Shown one piece after another: positions 16,574-23,955 of a stretch of DNA of 64,000 nt. Position numbers and translations under genes: made by a program. The stretch comes from Amycolatopsis vastitatis (lineage in GTDB: Bacteria; Actinomycetota; Actinomycetes; Mycobacteriales; Pseudonocardiaceae). The notes beneath the pieces were generated by a model. That model was given only the letters and a program-made list of their open reading frames with translations, ran no database searches and was not told where the DNA came from. Positions within the stretch are counted from its first letter, which is position 1; every line of letters starts with the position of its first letter. The stretch covers positions 62,001 through 126,000 of the forward strand of contig NZ_NMUL01000001.1 of assembly GCF_002234595.1 (NCBI RefSeq), given 5' to 3'.

Positions 16574-16867
16574 TCACCAGCTGGAGCCGCCGCGCTGGAC
16601 CTCGATCAGCTTCGGGCGGACGTCCACGATGTAGACGAGGGCCGCGGCCATGGCGGGCACGTAGAAGATCATCCCGGGGCCCATCACGGGGAAAAGCACC
16701 ATGGCGAGCGTCGCGCCACCGGTGATCAGCATCCAGATGGGCTTGGTCTTGCGGTCGGCCGCCGAGTAGGCGTCGGCACGCTGGAGCAGCGCGTGCACGA
16801 AGGCGAAGAGCCCGACCAGCGCGCTGCCCCAGTGGATGACATTGAGGATCCAGATGGCGACTAGCAC
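16574..16867 (-). CDS. DUF2516 family membrane protein
   Basis: 97 residues with three likely membrane segments (IWILNVIHWGSALVGLFAFVHALL; ITGGATLAMVLFPVMG; IFYVPAMAAALVYIVDVRP). The LQRADAYSAADRKTKPIW loop is characteristic of the family. In mycobacteria the equivalent gene follows hbhA (Rv0475-Rv0476), and the same order is seen here. Function unknown. A hairpin separates it from the HbhA gene, so it may have its own promoter. Confidence 0.85.
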   Translation of the reverse strand: MLVAIWILNVIHWGSALVGLFAFVHALLQRADAYSAADRKTKPIWMLITGGATLAMVLFPVMGPGMIFYVPAMAAALVYIVDVRPKLIEVQRGGSSW

Positions 16868-16899
16868 AGCGACAGCTTACGGCAAACCACCCGAACGAC

Positions 16900-16937
16900 C
16901 CCGGCCCCGCCACCGGGGACGCGGTGGCGGGGCCGGG
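16900..16937 (-). terminator. Strong hairpin downstream of the HbhA gene
   Basis: Perfect 15-bp arms (CCCGGCCCCGCCACC / its complement) with an 8-nt loop, 15 bp past the HbhA stop. Confidence 0.75.
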
Positions 16938-16951
16938 TGTTCACGGCGTTT

Positions 16952-17629
16952 TTACTTGTCGGTCTTCGGCGCGGCCGGCTTCTTCGCGGCGGCGCTCGTC
17001 GTCGTCCGGCGGGCCGGGGCGGCCGTCTTCGGGGCCGTCTTGTTCGCGACCTTGCGGCTCGCGGAGCGGGTCTCGTGGGCGACGTCGTCACCCAGCTCCT
17101 CGATGGCGTCGGCGGCCTCGCCGGCGACCTCGGTCACCTTGCGGGCGGTCTTCTCGCCGGCCGAGCGGGTGCGCTTGGTCACCTTGGCCAGCACGCCGTC
17201 GACGCGCTCGCGGACCTCGCCCCCGACGACCTCGACCTGGCCCTGCGCGGTGGTCAGGGCCTCTTCGAGCTGCTCGATGGCCTTCTTGACCTGCGGCTGC
17301 GCGGCGATCTTGTCCCACGCCTGCTCGCCCGACTCGGCCAGCTTGTTGTACAGCTTGAGCGCGGCCTCGGTGTACTCGTCGATGACCTTGCGCAGCTCGG
17401 CCGGGTCCAGCTTCTCGCGGAGGCTCTCGACGTCGGTCGGCAGCTCCTGCAGGTTCTTGCGGGCGACCTCGCCGCTCTTGGTCACGTTCTCCTTGGCCTT
17501 CGCCACGGCGTCGGTGACGGCGTGGGTGGCCAGGTTGCCGGCGCCGAGTGCGGCGAGCAGCGGGGTGCGGACCTGGTCGAGGGCGGTGGTGACGGCCTTC
17601 TTGACGTCTTCGGTCTTGGGGGTGGTCAT
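16952..17629 (-). CDS. hbhA: HbhA-like heparin-binding hemagglutinin
   Basis: 225 residues. A predicted coiled-coil body (about 60-150; REKLDPAELRKVIDEYTEAAL, then VKKAIEQLEEALTTAQGQV) is followed by an Ala/Lys/Thr-rich tail ending KKPAAPKTDK. This is the same layout as the mycobacterial surface adhesin, whose lysine tail binds heparin and influences lipid-body and envelope biology. There is no signal peptide, which is also true of mycobacterial HbhA. The start ATG overlaps the stop of the XRE gene, as part of the conserved XRE-HbhA-DUF2516 block. Adhesin function in a soil organism is not implied. Confidence 0.85.
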   Translation of the reverse strand: MTTPKTEDVKKAVTTALDQVRTPLLAALGAGNLATHAVTDAVAKAKENVTKSGEVARKNLQELPTDVESLREKLDPAELRKVIDEYTEAALKLYNKLAESGEQAWDKIAAQPQVKKAIEQLEEALTTAQGQVEVVGGEVRERVDGVLAKVTKRTRSAGEKTARKVTEVAGEAADAIEELGDDVAHETRSASRKVANKTAPKTAAPARRTTTSAAAKKPAAPKTDK

Positions 17630-18090
17630 GCTGGCTCCTTGGTGTCTGCGGCTGGAGTGGTGTCTGGGGTGTCCGGGGTGGGAGCGGACTCGGCGGCCGG
17701 CCGTGCCGCGGCGTTCTCCCGGCGGAAGGACTCGTAGACGTCGAGCAGGACCTGCTTCTGCCGTTCGGTCAGCTCGGCGTCGGCGCGAATCGCGTCGCCC
17801 ACCGGACCACCCGTCGGCAGATCGAGGATCCCGGCCTGCACGTACAGCGCTTCCGCCGATATGCGCAGGCCCTTGGCGATCTGCTGCAGGATCTCCGCGC
17901 TGGGCTTGCGCACCCCGCGCTCGATCTGGCTCAGGTACGGGTTGGACACGCCGGCGAGCTTCGACAGCTGGCGCAACGAGATCTTCGCGGTGTTGCGCTG
18001 CTGGCGGATGTACTCGCCGATGTCGGAAGCGATGTCCGCGACCTTCTCCATGGGACTGCCGGATCCTGACGTCCCACCGGTCTCCGTCAT
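17626..18090 (-). CDS. XRE-family HTH regulator (Rv0474-like)
   Basis: 154 residues from the ATG at 18090, which has GAGGAGGTGACC upstream; a longer frame from 18111 is less likely. A Cro/C1-type HTH lies at about 27-85 (ISLRQLSKLAGVSNPYLSQIERGVRKPSAEILQQIAKGLR), followed by a Pro/Thr/Asp-rich tail. It is the first gene of the hbhA operon. A perfect 21-bp palindrome 50 bp upstream of the start is the best candidate for an autoregulatory operator. Confidence 0.9.
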   Translation of the reverse strand: MTETGGTSGSGSPMEKVADIASDIGEYIRQQRNTAKISLRQLSKLAGVSNPYLSQIERGVRKPSAEILQQIAKGLRISAEALYVQAGILDLPTGGPVGDAIRADAELTERQKQVLLDVYESFRRENAAARPAAESAPTPDTPDTTPAADTKEPA

Positions 18091-18139
18091 CCGGTCACCT
18101 CCTCGCGACACCTTCGACGGTACGCGCGAGTGCTAGCTA

Positions 18140-18160
18140 TTGCAAGCACTCTGCTTGCAA
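18140..18160. promoter_or_regulatory. Perfect palindrome upstream of XRE-hbhA operon
   Basis: TTGCAAGCA-CTC-TGCTTGCAA: 9-bp perfect arms with a 3-nt centre. It lies between the XRE gene (start 18090) and the divergent methyltransferase-like gene (start 18200), and is likely bound by the XRE protein. Confidence 0.65.
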
Positions 18161-18199
18161 CTATCGGGTGTGGTGGTGCTCACCGCTAACGTTGGTCCC

Positions 18200-19348
18200 A
18201 TGACGCGCTCGGCCCGGCTGCGGCGGCGCCTCGTCGAGCTGCTGCTCGACGAGGACGTCCTGCACGCCCCGGAGTGGGTCGCCGCCTTCCGCGCGGTGCC
18301 CCGCCACGTGTTCCTGCCGCGGTTCTTCGTGCCCGCGGGTGGGCTGTGGGCGGCGGTCGAGCGCGGCGATCCGGGCTGGCTGGAGACCGTCTACTCCCGC
18401 GACGTGCTGGTGACCCAGCTGGACGACGACCCGGACCGCTGGGAGCTCGCCCGGCGCGACGGGCCGGTGGCGGGCACGCCGACGAGCTCGTCGAGCATGC
18501 CGTCGATCATGGCGATCATGCTGGAGGAGCTGCGGGTGCGCGACGGGCAGCGCGTGCTCGAGATCGGCACCGGCACCGGGTACAACGCCGCGCTGCTGAG
18601 CCACCGCTGCGGCGCCGGCTTGGTGTCCACAGTGGACATCGACCCGGGGATCGTCGAGACGGCGCGCGAGCGGCTGGCCACGGCGGGCTACCGGCCGGCG
18701 TGCGCGGTGGGCGACGGCGCGCTCGGCTTCCCGGCCGGCATGGTCTTCGACCGGGTGCTGTGCACCGCTTCGGTGTCTTCGATCCCGGTGGCGTGGCTGG
18801 CGCAGACCGCGCCGGGCGGGCTGATCGTGACGACGCTGAACCGGCCGATCGGCGCCGGGCTCGTCCGGCTCGTCGCCGGCGAGGACGGCACCGCGCAGGG
18901 CCGCGTCCTCGCGCGCGACGGCCGCTTCATGCCGCTTCGCGCGCACCGGCTGCCGGAATACGACCCACTGCCGACGCCGTCGCGGGACGACTGGGAGCAG
19001 ACGCGGCTCCCGATGGTGATGGTGATCCAGCCGCGCAGGCAGTTCGAGTTCTTCGCCGGGCTGGCCCTGCCGGGTGTACGGGCGATTCGCGTGAGCACCG
19101 ACGACGAGGCCCCGAGCTTCGCGCTGGTGCACCCGGACGGCTCGTGGGTCCGCCAGCGCAGGCGCGCAGGCGCGAACGAGGTGGCGCAAGGCGGCCCGCG
19201 CGCGCTGTGGGACCTCGCCGAAGCCGCCTACGTCGAGTGGTGCGAGCTGGGCAAGCCGGAACGCGACCGGTTCGGTCTGACGGTGACCGCGGACCGCCAG
19301 GAGTTCTGGCTCGACGCGCCGGACGGCCGCACCTGGCCGCTGGACTAG
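18200..19348 (+). CDS. Protein-L-isoaspartate O-methyltransferase-like protein
   Basis: 382 residues from the ATG at 18200, longer than the classical 210-residue enzyme. The N-terminal PCMT part has VPRHVFLPRFFV and TPTSSSSMPSIMAIMLEEL, which corresponds to the substrate loop (usual T-x-S-A/Q-P). Motif I is VLEIGTGTGYNAALL near residue 120. A C-terminal extension of about 150 residues has PRRQFEFFAGLALPG and DLAEAAYVEWCELGKPERDRFG. Relatives modify aspartyl residues in proteins or RiPP peptides. No precursor peptide or ATP-grasp gene is next to it here, so a repair-type or unknown role is safer. Confidence 0.8.
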   Translation: MTRSARLRRRLVELLLDEDVLHAPEWVAAFRAVPRHVFLPRFFVPAGGLWAAVERGDPGWLETVYSRDVLVTQLDDDPDRWELARRDGPVAGTPTSSSSMPSIMAIMLEELRVRDGQRVLEIGTGTGYNAALLSHRCGAGLVSTVDIDPGIVETARERLATAGYRPACAVGDGALGFPAGMVFDRVLCTASVSSIPVAWLAQTAPGGLIVTTLNRPIGAGLVRLVAGEDGTAQGRVLARDGRFMPLRAHRLPEYDPLPTPSRDDWEQTRLPMVMVIQPRRQFEFFAGLALPGVRAIRVSTDDEAPSFALVHPDGSWVRQRRRAGANEVAQGGPRALWDLAEAAYVEWCELGKPERDRFGLTVTADRQEFWLDAPDGRTWPLD

Positions 19349-19956
19349 GGCAACCGGGCGCGGATCCACTTCTCGACGTGGTCGGCCGTGACCTCCGGCG
19401 GCACCTCCGTCGTGTCGAAGAGGTCGACGCCCAGTTCCGGCGCCGTCTTTTGGAGCCAGGCGTTGAACACCAGCATCTCCTCGATCCGCGGCTCGTCCCA
19501 CTCCCGCCACGCCGGACGCGCCCGCAGCCGCGCCCGCAACGACTCCGCCGACCCGACCAGCGCCAGGTAGTGGATGTCGCTGAAGAAGGCGCGCTCCGGC
19601 AGCGGCTCGAACTCCGGAGGCGCCACCGTCCCGCACAGCACGACCGGACGGCCGCTCTGGTGCAGCATCGCCGCCATCCGCAGCCAGACCGAGCGGAACG
19701 CCGTGACGTCGTCGCGCAGCGCATCGATCCAGAGGACGTCCTGCTCCAGCACGACGACGTCGCCGGCGAGCCGCGCCGCCAGCAGCGGGCCCATCGTCGA
19801 CTTCCCGGCGCCGCTCGGGCCGGTCAGCGCGAACAGCGGCAGCTTCCGGAACGGCCACTCGTGCCCGCACCGCGCGCACCGCAGCAGGTCACCGGAGACG
19901 ACCGGGCGGTCCGCCAGGTCACCGCACGCCGGGCAGATCCGCAGGTCGAGACCCAC
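19345..19956 (-). CDS. Zinc-ribbon P-loop kinase-like ATPase
   Basis: 203 residues from a GTG at 19956. The N-terminus holds a four-cysteine zinc ribbon: C-P-A-C near residue 6 and C-A-R-C near residue 26. A Walker A motif ALTGPSGAGKSTMGP follows near residue 40, then LEQDVLWIDALRDD (Walker B-like) and an Arg-rich lid (LRARLRARPAWREWDEPR). The fold resembles small nucleoside or aminoglycoside kinases. The substrate is unknown. The start is one base after the stop of the zf-TFIIB-type gene, so the two are translated as a pair. It overlaps the end of the convergent methyltransferase by 4 bp. Confidence 0.75.
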   Translation of the reverse strand: MGLDLRICPACGDLADRPVVSGDLLRCARCGHEWPFRKLPLFALTGPSGAGKSTMGPLLAARLAGDVVVLEQDVLWIDALRDDVTAFRSVWLRMAAMLHQSGRPVVLCGTVAPPEFEPLPERAFFSDIHYLALVGSAESLRARLRARPAWREWDEPRIEEMLVFNAWLQKTAPELGVDLFDTTEVPPEVTADHVEKWIRARLP

Positions 19957-19957
19957 T

Positions 19958-20302
19958 TCAGTCGAAGAGGTTCTCGAGGAAGCTGCGCTTGCGGTGACCA
20001 TGCCCGCCGTACGGGCGCGGTGAGTCCGAGTACCCGCGGTGCGGCCGGGGCGAGTCCGGGTAGCCCCCGCGGTACGCCTTGGGCGAGTCCGGGTGGCCGC
20101 GATAGGGGCGCGGCGAGTCGGGGCGGCCGTGCCCGCCCTGGTACGGCGGCGGCTGGTGGCCGTAGAACGAGCTTTCCGCACCGACGATCGCCTCGAGCTC
20201 ACCGCGGTCCAGGAAGATCCCGCGGCAGCCGTCGCACTGGTCGATGTGGACGCCGTTCTTGGCCACGGTCCGCATCTGGTTCTGACACTTCGGACAAATC
20301 AC
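19958..20302 (-). CDS. zf-TFIIB domain protein with DSPRPYRG repeats
   Basis: 114 residues. A zinc finger occupies the first 45 residues: C-P-K-C at 3-6 and C-D-G-C at 23-26, then RGIFLDRGELEAI, the zf-TFIIB signature. The middle has four to five tandem copies of a unit like PDSPRPYRG, rich in Pro, Tyr, Gly and His, and a basic tail HRKRSFLENLFD. The repeat region is probably disordered. It is coupled to the downstream zinc-ribbon kinase. Function unknown. Confidence 0.75.
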   Translation of the reverse strand: MICPKCQNQMRTVAKNGVHIDQCDGCRGIFLDRGELEAIVGAESSFYGHQPPPYQGGHGRPDSPRPYRGHPDSPKAYRGGYPDSPRPHRGYSDSPRPYGGHGHRKRSFLENLFD

Positions 20303-20326
20303 CCCGCCGAGCCTACCCAGAAAACG

Positions 20327-20695
20327 TCAGCAGGCGCACAGGCAGAACGGGTGCCCCACCGGGTCGGCGTAGACGCGGAACGTCTTGGGCTGGTCGTCCA
20401 GCAGCTTCGCCCCCAGACCGAGCACGCGCTCGTGCGCCGCCTCCAGGTCCGTGACGTTCAGGTCCAGGTGCAGCTGCTGCGGGTTCTCCGCCGACGGCCA
20501 CGCCGGCGGCCGGTAGTCGGGCACCCGCTGGAACGCGAGGCCCGCGCCGCCCGCGGGGTTGCGCAATGTCGCCCAGTGCCCGTCGTCGACGACTTCGGGC
20601 GCCTCCCACTCCAGCACCGCCCGGTAGAACTCGGCCAGCGCCACCGGGTCGGGGCAGTCGAGGGCCACCACACCCAGCGTCGGTACCGCACTCAT
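20327..20695 (-). CDS. VOC family (glyoxalase-fold) protein
   Basis: 122 residues with the paired beta-alpha-beta-beta-beta modules: VVALDCPDPVALAEFYRAVLEWE at the N-terminus, LHLDLNVTDLEAAHERVLGLGA in the middle, and VYADPVGHPFCLC at the end. Actinobacterial genomes carry many such small proteins, including resistance and isomerase types, and substrates are rarely predictable. It is divergent from a CGNR regulator, an arrangement that suggests the regulator controls it. Confidence 0.85.
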   Translation of the reverse strand: MSAVPTLGVVALDCPDPVALAEFYRAVLEWEAPEVVDDGHWATLRNPAGGAGLAFQRVPDYRPPAWPSAENPQQLHLDLNVTDLEAAHERVLGLGAKLLDDQPKTFRVYADPVGHPFCLCAC

Positions 20696-20716
20696 CGTCG
20701 CTCCCTTCGATTATGA

Positions 20717-20745
20717 CTAACCAGCGAAAGCATTATGTGGGTTAG
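20717..20745. promoter_or_regulatory. Inverted repeat between VOC and CGNR genes
   Basis: CTAACC at 20717-20722 and GGTTAG at 20740-20745 flank an A/T-rich 17-nt spacer. The segment lies just upstream of the VOC start in the divergent gap. A similar TAACC/GGTTAG pattern lies upstream of the second CGNR gene near 35300-35360, so these may be CGNR-family operators. Confidence 0.45.
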
Positions 20746-20785
20746 CGCAGACCAGGGCAACCACCCTCCGCCGTACACTGGTTTC

Positions 20786-21247
20786 GTGCACACCGACGCC
20801 TCCCTCGTGGTGGAGTTCCTCAACACGGTCAACGTCGAAGAGGGCACTGACCTGCTCGAAGATCCCGGGGAGTGGCACGGGTGGGCGGCGAAACACGCGT
20901 TGACGGCCAATCCGGCCGCCGAGGCACGCTCGGCGCGGGACGCTCTGCGCGCCGCGATCGGCGACCCGCGGCTGCCCGGCGGCAGCGTCGACGTCGGCAC
21001 CCGGATCTCCCTGACCGCCGACGGGCCGGCACTGGTCGCGGACGACGTCGTCGGCGCGGTGTTCGCCGCCTGCGCGCGGCTCGTCGTGCGCGGGGACTGG
21101 ATCCGGCTCAAGATCTGCCCCGCCGACACCTGCCTGTGGGCGTTCTACGACGAGTCCCGCAACCGCTCGCGCACGTGGTGCTCGATGCGCGTCTGCGGCA
21201 ACCGCGAGAAGGCGCGTGGCTGGCGGGCCCGCGCCGCCGCGGGCTGA
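20786..21247 (+). CDS. CGNR zinc-finger transcriptional regulator
   Basis: 153 residues from the GTG at 20786. An ABATE-type N-terminal domain (LVVEFLNTVNVEEGTDLL) is followed by the CGNR zinc finger: KICPADTCLWAFYDESRNRSRTWCSMRVCGNREKAR. Its cysteines and the C-G-N-R tetrad are intact. The ABATE domain is thought to sense a small ligand, with the finger binding DNA. It is divergent from the VOC gene, and the stop is followed by a cluster of DnaA-like boxes. Confidence 0.88.
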   Translation: MHTDASLVVEFLNTVNVEEGTDLLEDPGEWHGWAAKHALTANPAAEARSARDALRAAIGDPRLPGGSVDVGTRISLTADGPALVADDVVGAVFAACARLVVRGDWIRLKICPADTCLWAFYDESRNRSRTWCSMRVCGNREKARGWRARAAAG

Positions 21248-21281
21248 AAAGGCTCAGCCGAGCGGATGACCCTCGAACGGC

Positions 21282-21418
21282 TGTGGACAACTCGGACGCA
21301 AGGCACCACATATCCACGCCCCGGACCGGCTCGGCCCCATACGTTGTGGACAGCCGTTAGGCCATCACCGTGAAAACCTGTGGATAACCCGGGGGATAAC
21401 TCAGCTTCCTGTGGACAA
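21282..21418 (+). promoter_or_regulatory. Cluster of DnaA-box-like 9-mers
   Basis: Same-strand 9-mers: TGTGGACAA at 21282, TGTGGACAG at 21345, TGTGGATAA at 21379 (exact E. coli-type box) and TGTGGACAA at 21410. A weaker ATATCCACG lies at 21310 and GGGGATAAC at 21392. The stretch has no gene and lies between two convergent genes. No dnaA or dnaN is present, so this is not the usual oriC neighbourhood; a DnaA-binding or titration site is possible. Confidence 0.45.
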
Positions 21419-21460
21419 CTGGTTTGAAGGTCCCCCAGATGTGGTATAGCACCTGGTTGG

Positions 21461-22759
21461 TCAGAACAGCAGCTCGGCGACCGCGTAGATGACGAGCCCG
21501 GCCAGCGCGCCCACCACCGTGCCGTTGATCCGGATGAACTGCAGGTCGCGCCCCACCTGGAGCTCGATCTTGCGGGACGTCTCCTCGGCGTCCCAGCGCT
21601 CGACCGTGTCGGTGATGATCGTGGTGATCTCGCGCGAGTAGTTCTTCACCAGGTACGCCGCCGCGCCCTCGACCCAGCCGTCGGCCTTCGAGCGCAGCTG
21701 GTCGTCGGAAACCAGCCGCTCCCCGAGCGACGTGAGACCGAGCCGGACGCGCCGGCGCAGCTCGCTCGACGGGTCCTCGGCCGCGGTCAGGAGCATTTCC
21801 TTCGCGGTGCTCCACGCCGAGCCGATCAGCCGCTGCACCTCCTCGTGGTGCACGATCTGGCCCTTGACCTGCTCGGCGCGTGCCATCACGTCCGGGTTGG
21901 TCTGCAGGTCCTGGGCGAACTCGCCGAGGAACTTGTCCAGCGCGAGCCGCATCGGGTGGTTGACGTCGGTCTTGACCGCCCACGCGAAGGACAGCACCTC
22001 GCCGTAGACCTTGTCCGCGAGCATCTCGTCGACGAACTTCGGCGACCAGCTCGGGGCCCGGTCGGACACCACGCGCAGCATCGTCGTGTGGTTGTCGCGC
22101 ACCCACTCGTAGGCGCGGTCGCACATCAGGTCCACGAGCTTGTGGTGCGCGCCGTCGGCGAAGACGCCCTGGAGGATCTTGCCCAGCGGCGGGCCCCACG
22201 GCTTGTCGATGATCCGGCGGGCGACGGCCTGCTCCATGATCGCCTGGATGTCCTCGTCGCGGAGCACCTTCACGGCGGCCCGGACCGCCGTGGCCAGCTC
22301 GGACGTCACGCGCTCGGCGTTGTCCGGCTCCGCGAGCCAGCCGCCGAGCCGCCGCGCGATCTCGACGCGCTTGAGCTTGTCGCGCACGACCTCCTCGGAC
22401 AGGAAGTTGGAGCCGACGAAGTCGCCGAGGCTGTTGCCCAGCGCGTCCTTCTTGTTCGGGATGATCGCCGTGTGCGGGATCTTCAGCCCGAGCGGGTGCC
22501 GGAACAGCGCCGTGACGGCAAACCAGTCGGCCAGCGCGCCGACCATGCCCGCCTCGGCCGCGGCCCGGACGTAGCCGACCCAGCCCGGCCAGCCGCTCGC
22601 CTGCGCCCAGCTCGTCAGCAGGAAGACGACCGTGGCGCCGAGCAGGAACGAGAGCGCGACGAGCTTCATCTTGCGCAGCGCGCGCCGCTTTTCCTCTTCG
22701 CCGGCCAAGCCGCCCGGGGGGTCGGCGGGCAGCACCTTCGCGGGGGTCAGTTGCTCCAC
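21461..22759 (-). CDS. DUF445 family membrane-anchored protein
   Basis: 432 residues. An N-terminal membrane segment (VALSFLLGATVVFLLTSWAQ) is followed by AAAEAGMVGALADWFAVTALFRHPLGLKIPHTAIIPNKKD, the DUF445 signature. A long helical region follows, then a C-terminal membrane segment (GTVVGALAGLVIYAVAELLF). The family is widespread and uncharacterised, probably in the envelope. The start at 22759 is 29 bp from the divergent dapC start. Confidence 0.88.
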   Translation of the reverse strand: MEQLTPAKVLPADPPGGLAGEEEKRRALRKMKLVALSFLLGATVVFLLTSWAQASGWPGWVGYVRAAAEAGMVGALADWFAVTALFRHPLGLKIPHTAIIPNKKDALGNSLGDFVGSNFLSEEVVRDKLKRVEIARRLGGWLAEPDNAERVTSELATAVRAAVKVLRDEDIQAIMEQAVARRIIDKPWGPPLGKILQGVFADGAHHKLVDLMCDRAYEWVRDNHTTMLRVVSDRAPSWSPKFVDEMLADKVYGEVLSFAWAVKTDVNHPMRLALDKFLGEFAQDLQTNPDVMARAEQVKGQIVHHEEVQRLIGSAWSTAKEMLLTAAEDPSSELRRRVRLGLTSLGERLVSDDQLRSKADGWVEGAAAYLVKNYSREITTIITDTVERWDAEETSRKIELQVGRDLQFIRINGTVVGALAGLVIYAVAELLF

Positions 22760-22788
22760 ATCCCCATTGTCCGTGAGGATGGCTGATC

Positions 22789-23955
22789 GTGCGCGAACCT
22801 GCTCTCGTCCCCCGCCTCCGGCCGTTCACCTCGACCATCTTCGCCGAGATGACGGCGCTCGCGGTCAAGCACGACGCGGTCAACCTCGGCCAGGGCTTCC
22901 CGGACACCGACGGCCCGGCCGGGATGCTCGAAGCGGCGAAGAACGCGCTGTTCGGCGGGGCCAACCAGTACCCGCCGGGACCCGGGCGGCCCGAGCTGCG
23001 GGCCGCCATCGCGCGGCACCGGCTGCGGTACGGCACCGAGTACGACCCGGACACGGAGATCCTCGTCACCGCGGGCGCCACCGAAGCCATTGCGGCAGCG
23101 TTGTTGGCGCTGACCGAGCCCGGTGACGAGGTCATCGTCATCGAGCCGTACTACGACTCCTACGCCGCCGCGGTCGCCATGGCGGGCGCCCAGCGCCGGG
23201 TCGTCGGGCTCGTCGAAGGCCCCGACGGCCGGTTCGGGCTCGACATCGCCGGGCTGCGCGCCGCCGTCACCCCGCGGACCAGGGCGATCCTCGTCAACTC
23301 GCCGCACAACCCGACCGGGACCGTGTTCACCCGTGCCGAGCTGGAGGCGCTGGCGGCGCTCTGCGTCGAGCACGACCTGATCGCCATCTGCGACGAGGTC
23401 TACGAGCACCTCGTGTTCGATGACGCGGAACACATCCCGCTGGTCACCCTGCCCGGGATGCGGCCGCGGACGGTGAGCATCTCCAGCGCCGGGAAGACGT
23501 TCAACTGCACCGGCTGGAAGATCGGCTGGGTCTGCTCGACACCGGAGCTGGTCGCCGCGGTGAAGGCGGCGAAGCAGTTCATCACCTTCGTCTCCGGCGG
23601 GCCGCTGCAGCCGGCCGTCGCGTACGCGCTCGACCACGAGCTGCCCTGGGTCGACGGCCTCCGCGCGAGCCTGCAGGAGAAGCGCGACCGGCTTTCGGCC
23701 GGGCTCGCCGACGCCGGGTTCGCCGTGCGGCCGACGGCGGGCACCTACTTCGTCTGCGTCGACGTGCGGCCGCTGGGCTTCACCGACGCCGCCGACCTGG
23801 CCTGGGAACTGCCCGCCAGGGCGGGTGTCGCCGCGGTGCCCGTGAAGGTGTTCACCGATCACCCGGACGAGTGGAACCACCTGCTGCGTTTCGCGTTCTG
23901 CAAGCGCAACGAAGTCATCGACGAGGCCATCACCCGATTGCGCAAACTGGTCTGA
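22789..23955 (+). CDS. dapC: PLP-dependent aminotransferase, DapC type
   Basis: 388 residues. It aligns by eye throughout with mycobacterial Rv0858c, annotated as N-succinyldiaminopimelate aminotransferase of the lysine/DAP pathway. Visible: VNLGQGFPDTDGPAGML, NQYPPGPGRPELR, and VNSPHNPTGTVF. The PLP lysine is in SISSAGKTFNCTGWKIGW (about residue 233), with LRFAFCKRNE at the C-terminus. Class I/II fold, cytosolic homodimer by family knowledge. Close relatives also act as kynurenine or methionine-type aminotransferases, so the precise substrate is less certain than the fold. Confidence 0.85.
   Translation: MREPALVPRLRPFTSTIFAEMTALAVKHDAVNLGQGFPDTDGPAGMLEAAKNALFGGANQYPPGPGRPELRAAIARHRLRYGTEYDPDTEILVTAGATEAIAAALLALTEPGDEVIVIEPYYDSYAAAVAMAGAQRRVVGLVEGPDGRFGLDIAGLRAAVTPRTRAILVNSPHNPTGTVFTRAELEALAALCVEHDLIAICDEVYEHLVFDDAEHIPLVTLPGMRPRTVSISSAGKTFNCTGWKIGWVCSTPELVAAVKAAKQFITFVSGGPLQPAVAYALDHELPWVDGLRASLQEKRDRLSAGLADAGFAVRPTAGTYFVCVDVRPLGFTDAADLAWELPARAGVAAVPVKVFTDHPDEWNHLLRFAFCKRNEVIDEAITRLRKLV

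Noticed and set aside
18200..19348. RiPP methyltransferase of a graspetide/FxLD-type cluster
   Set aside because: No ATP-grasp gene or precursor peptide is encoded nearby.
18161..20454. Long frames on both strands over the methyltransferase-like and kinase genes
   Set aside because: They are shadows of genes with clear motif I and Walker A sequences; composition is almost only Arg, Ala, Gly, Pro and Asp.
21282..21418. Chromosomal origin of replication
   Set aside because: No dnaA, dnaN, recF or gyr genes flank the cluster, there are too few boxes, and no A/T-rich unwinding region is visible.
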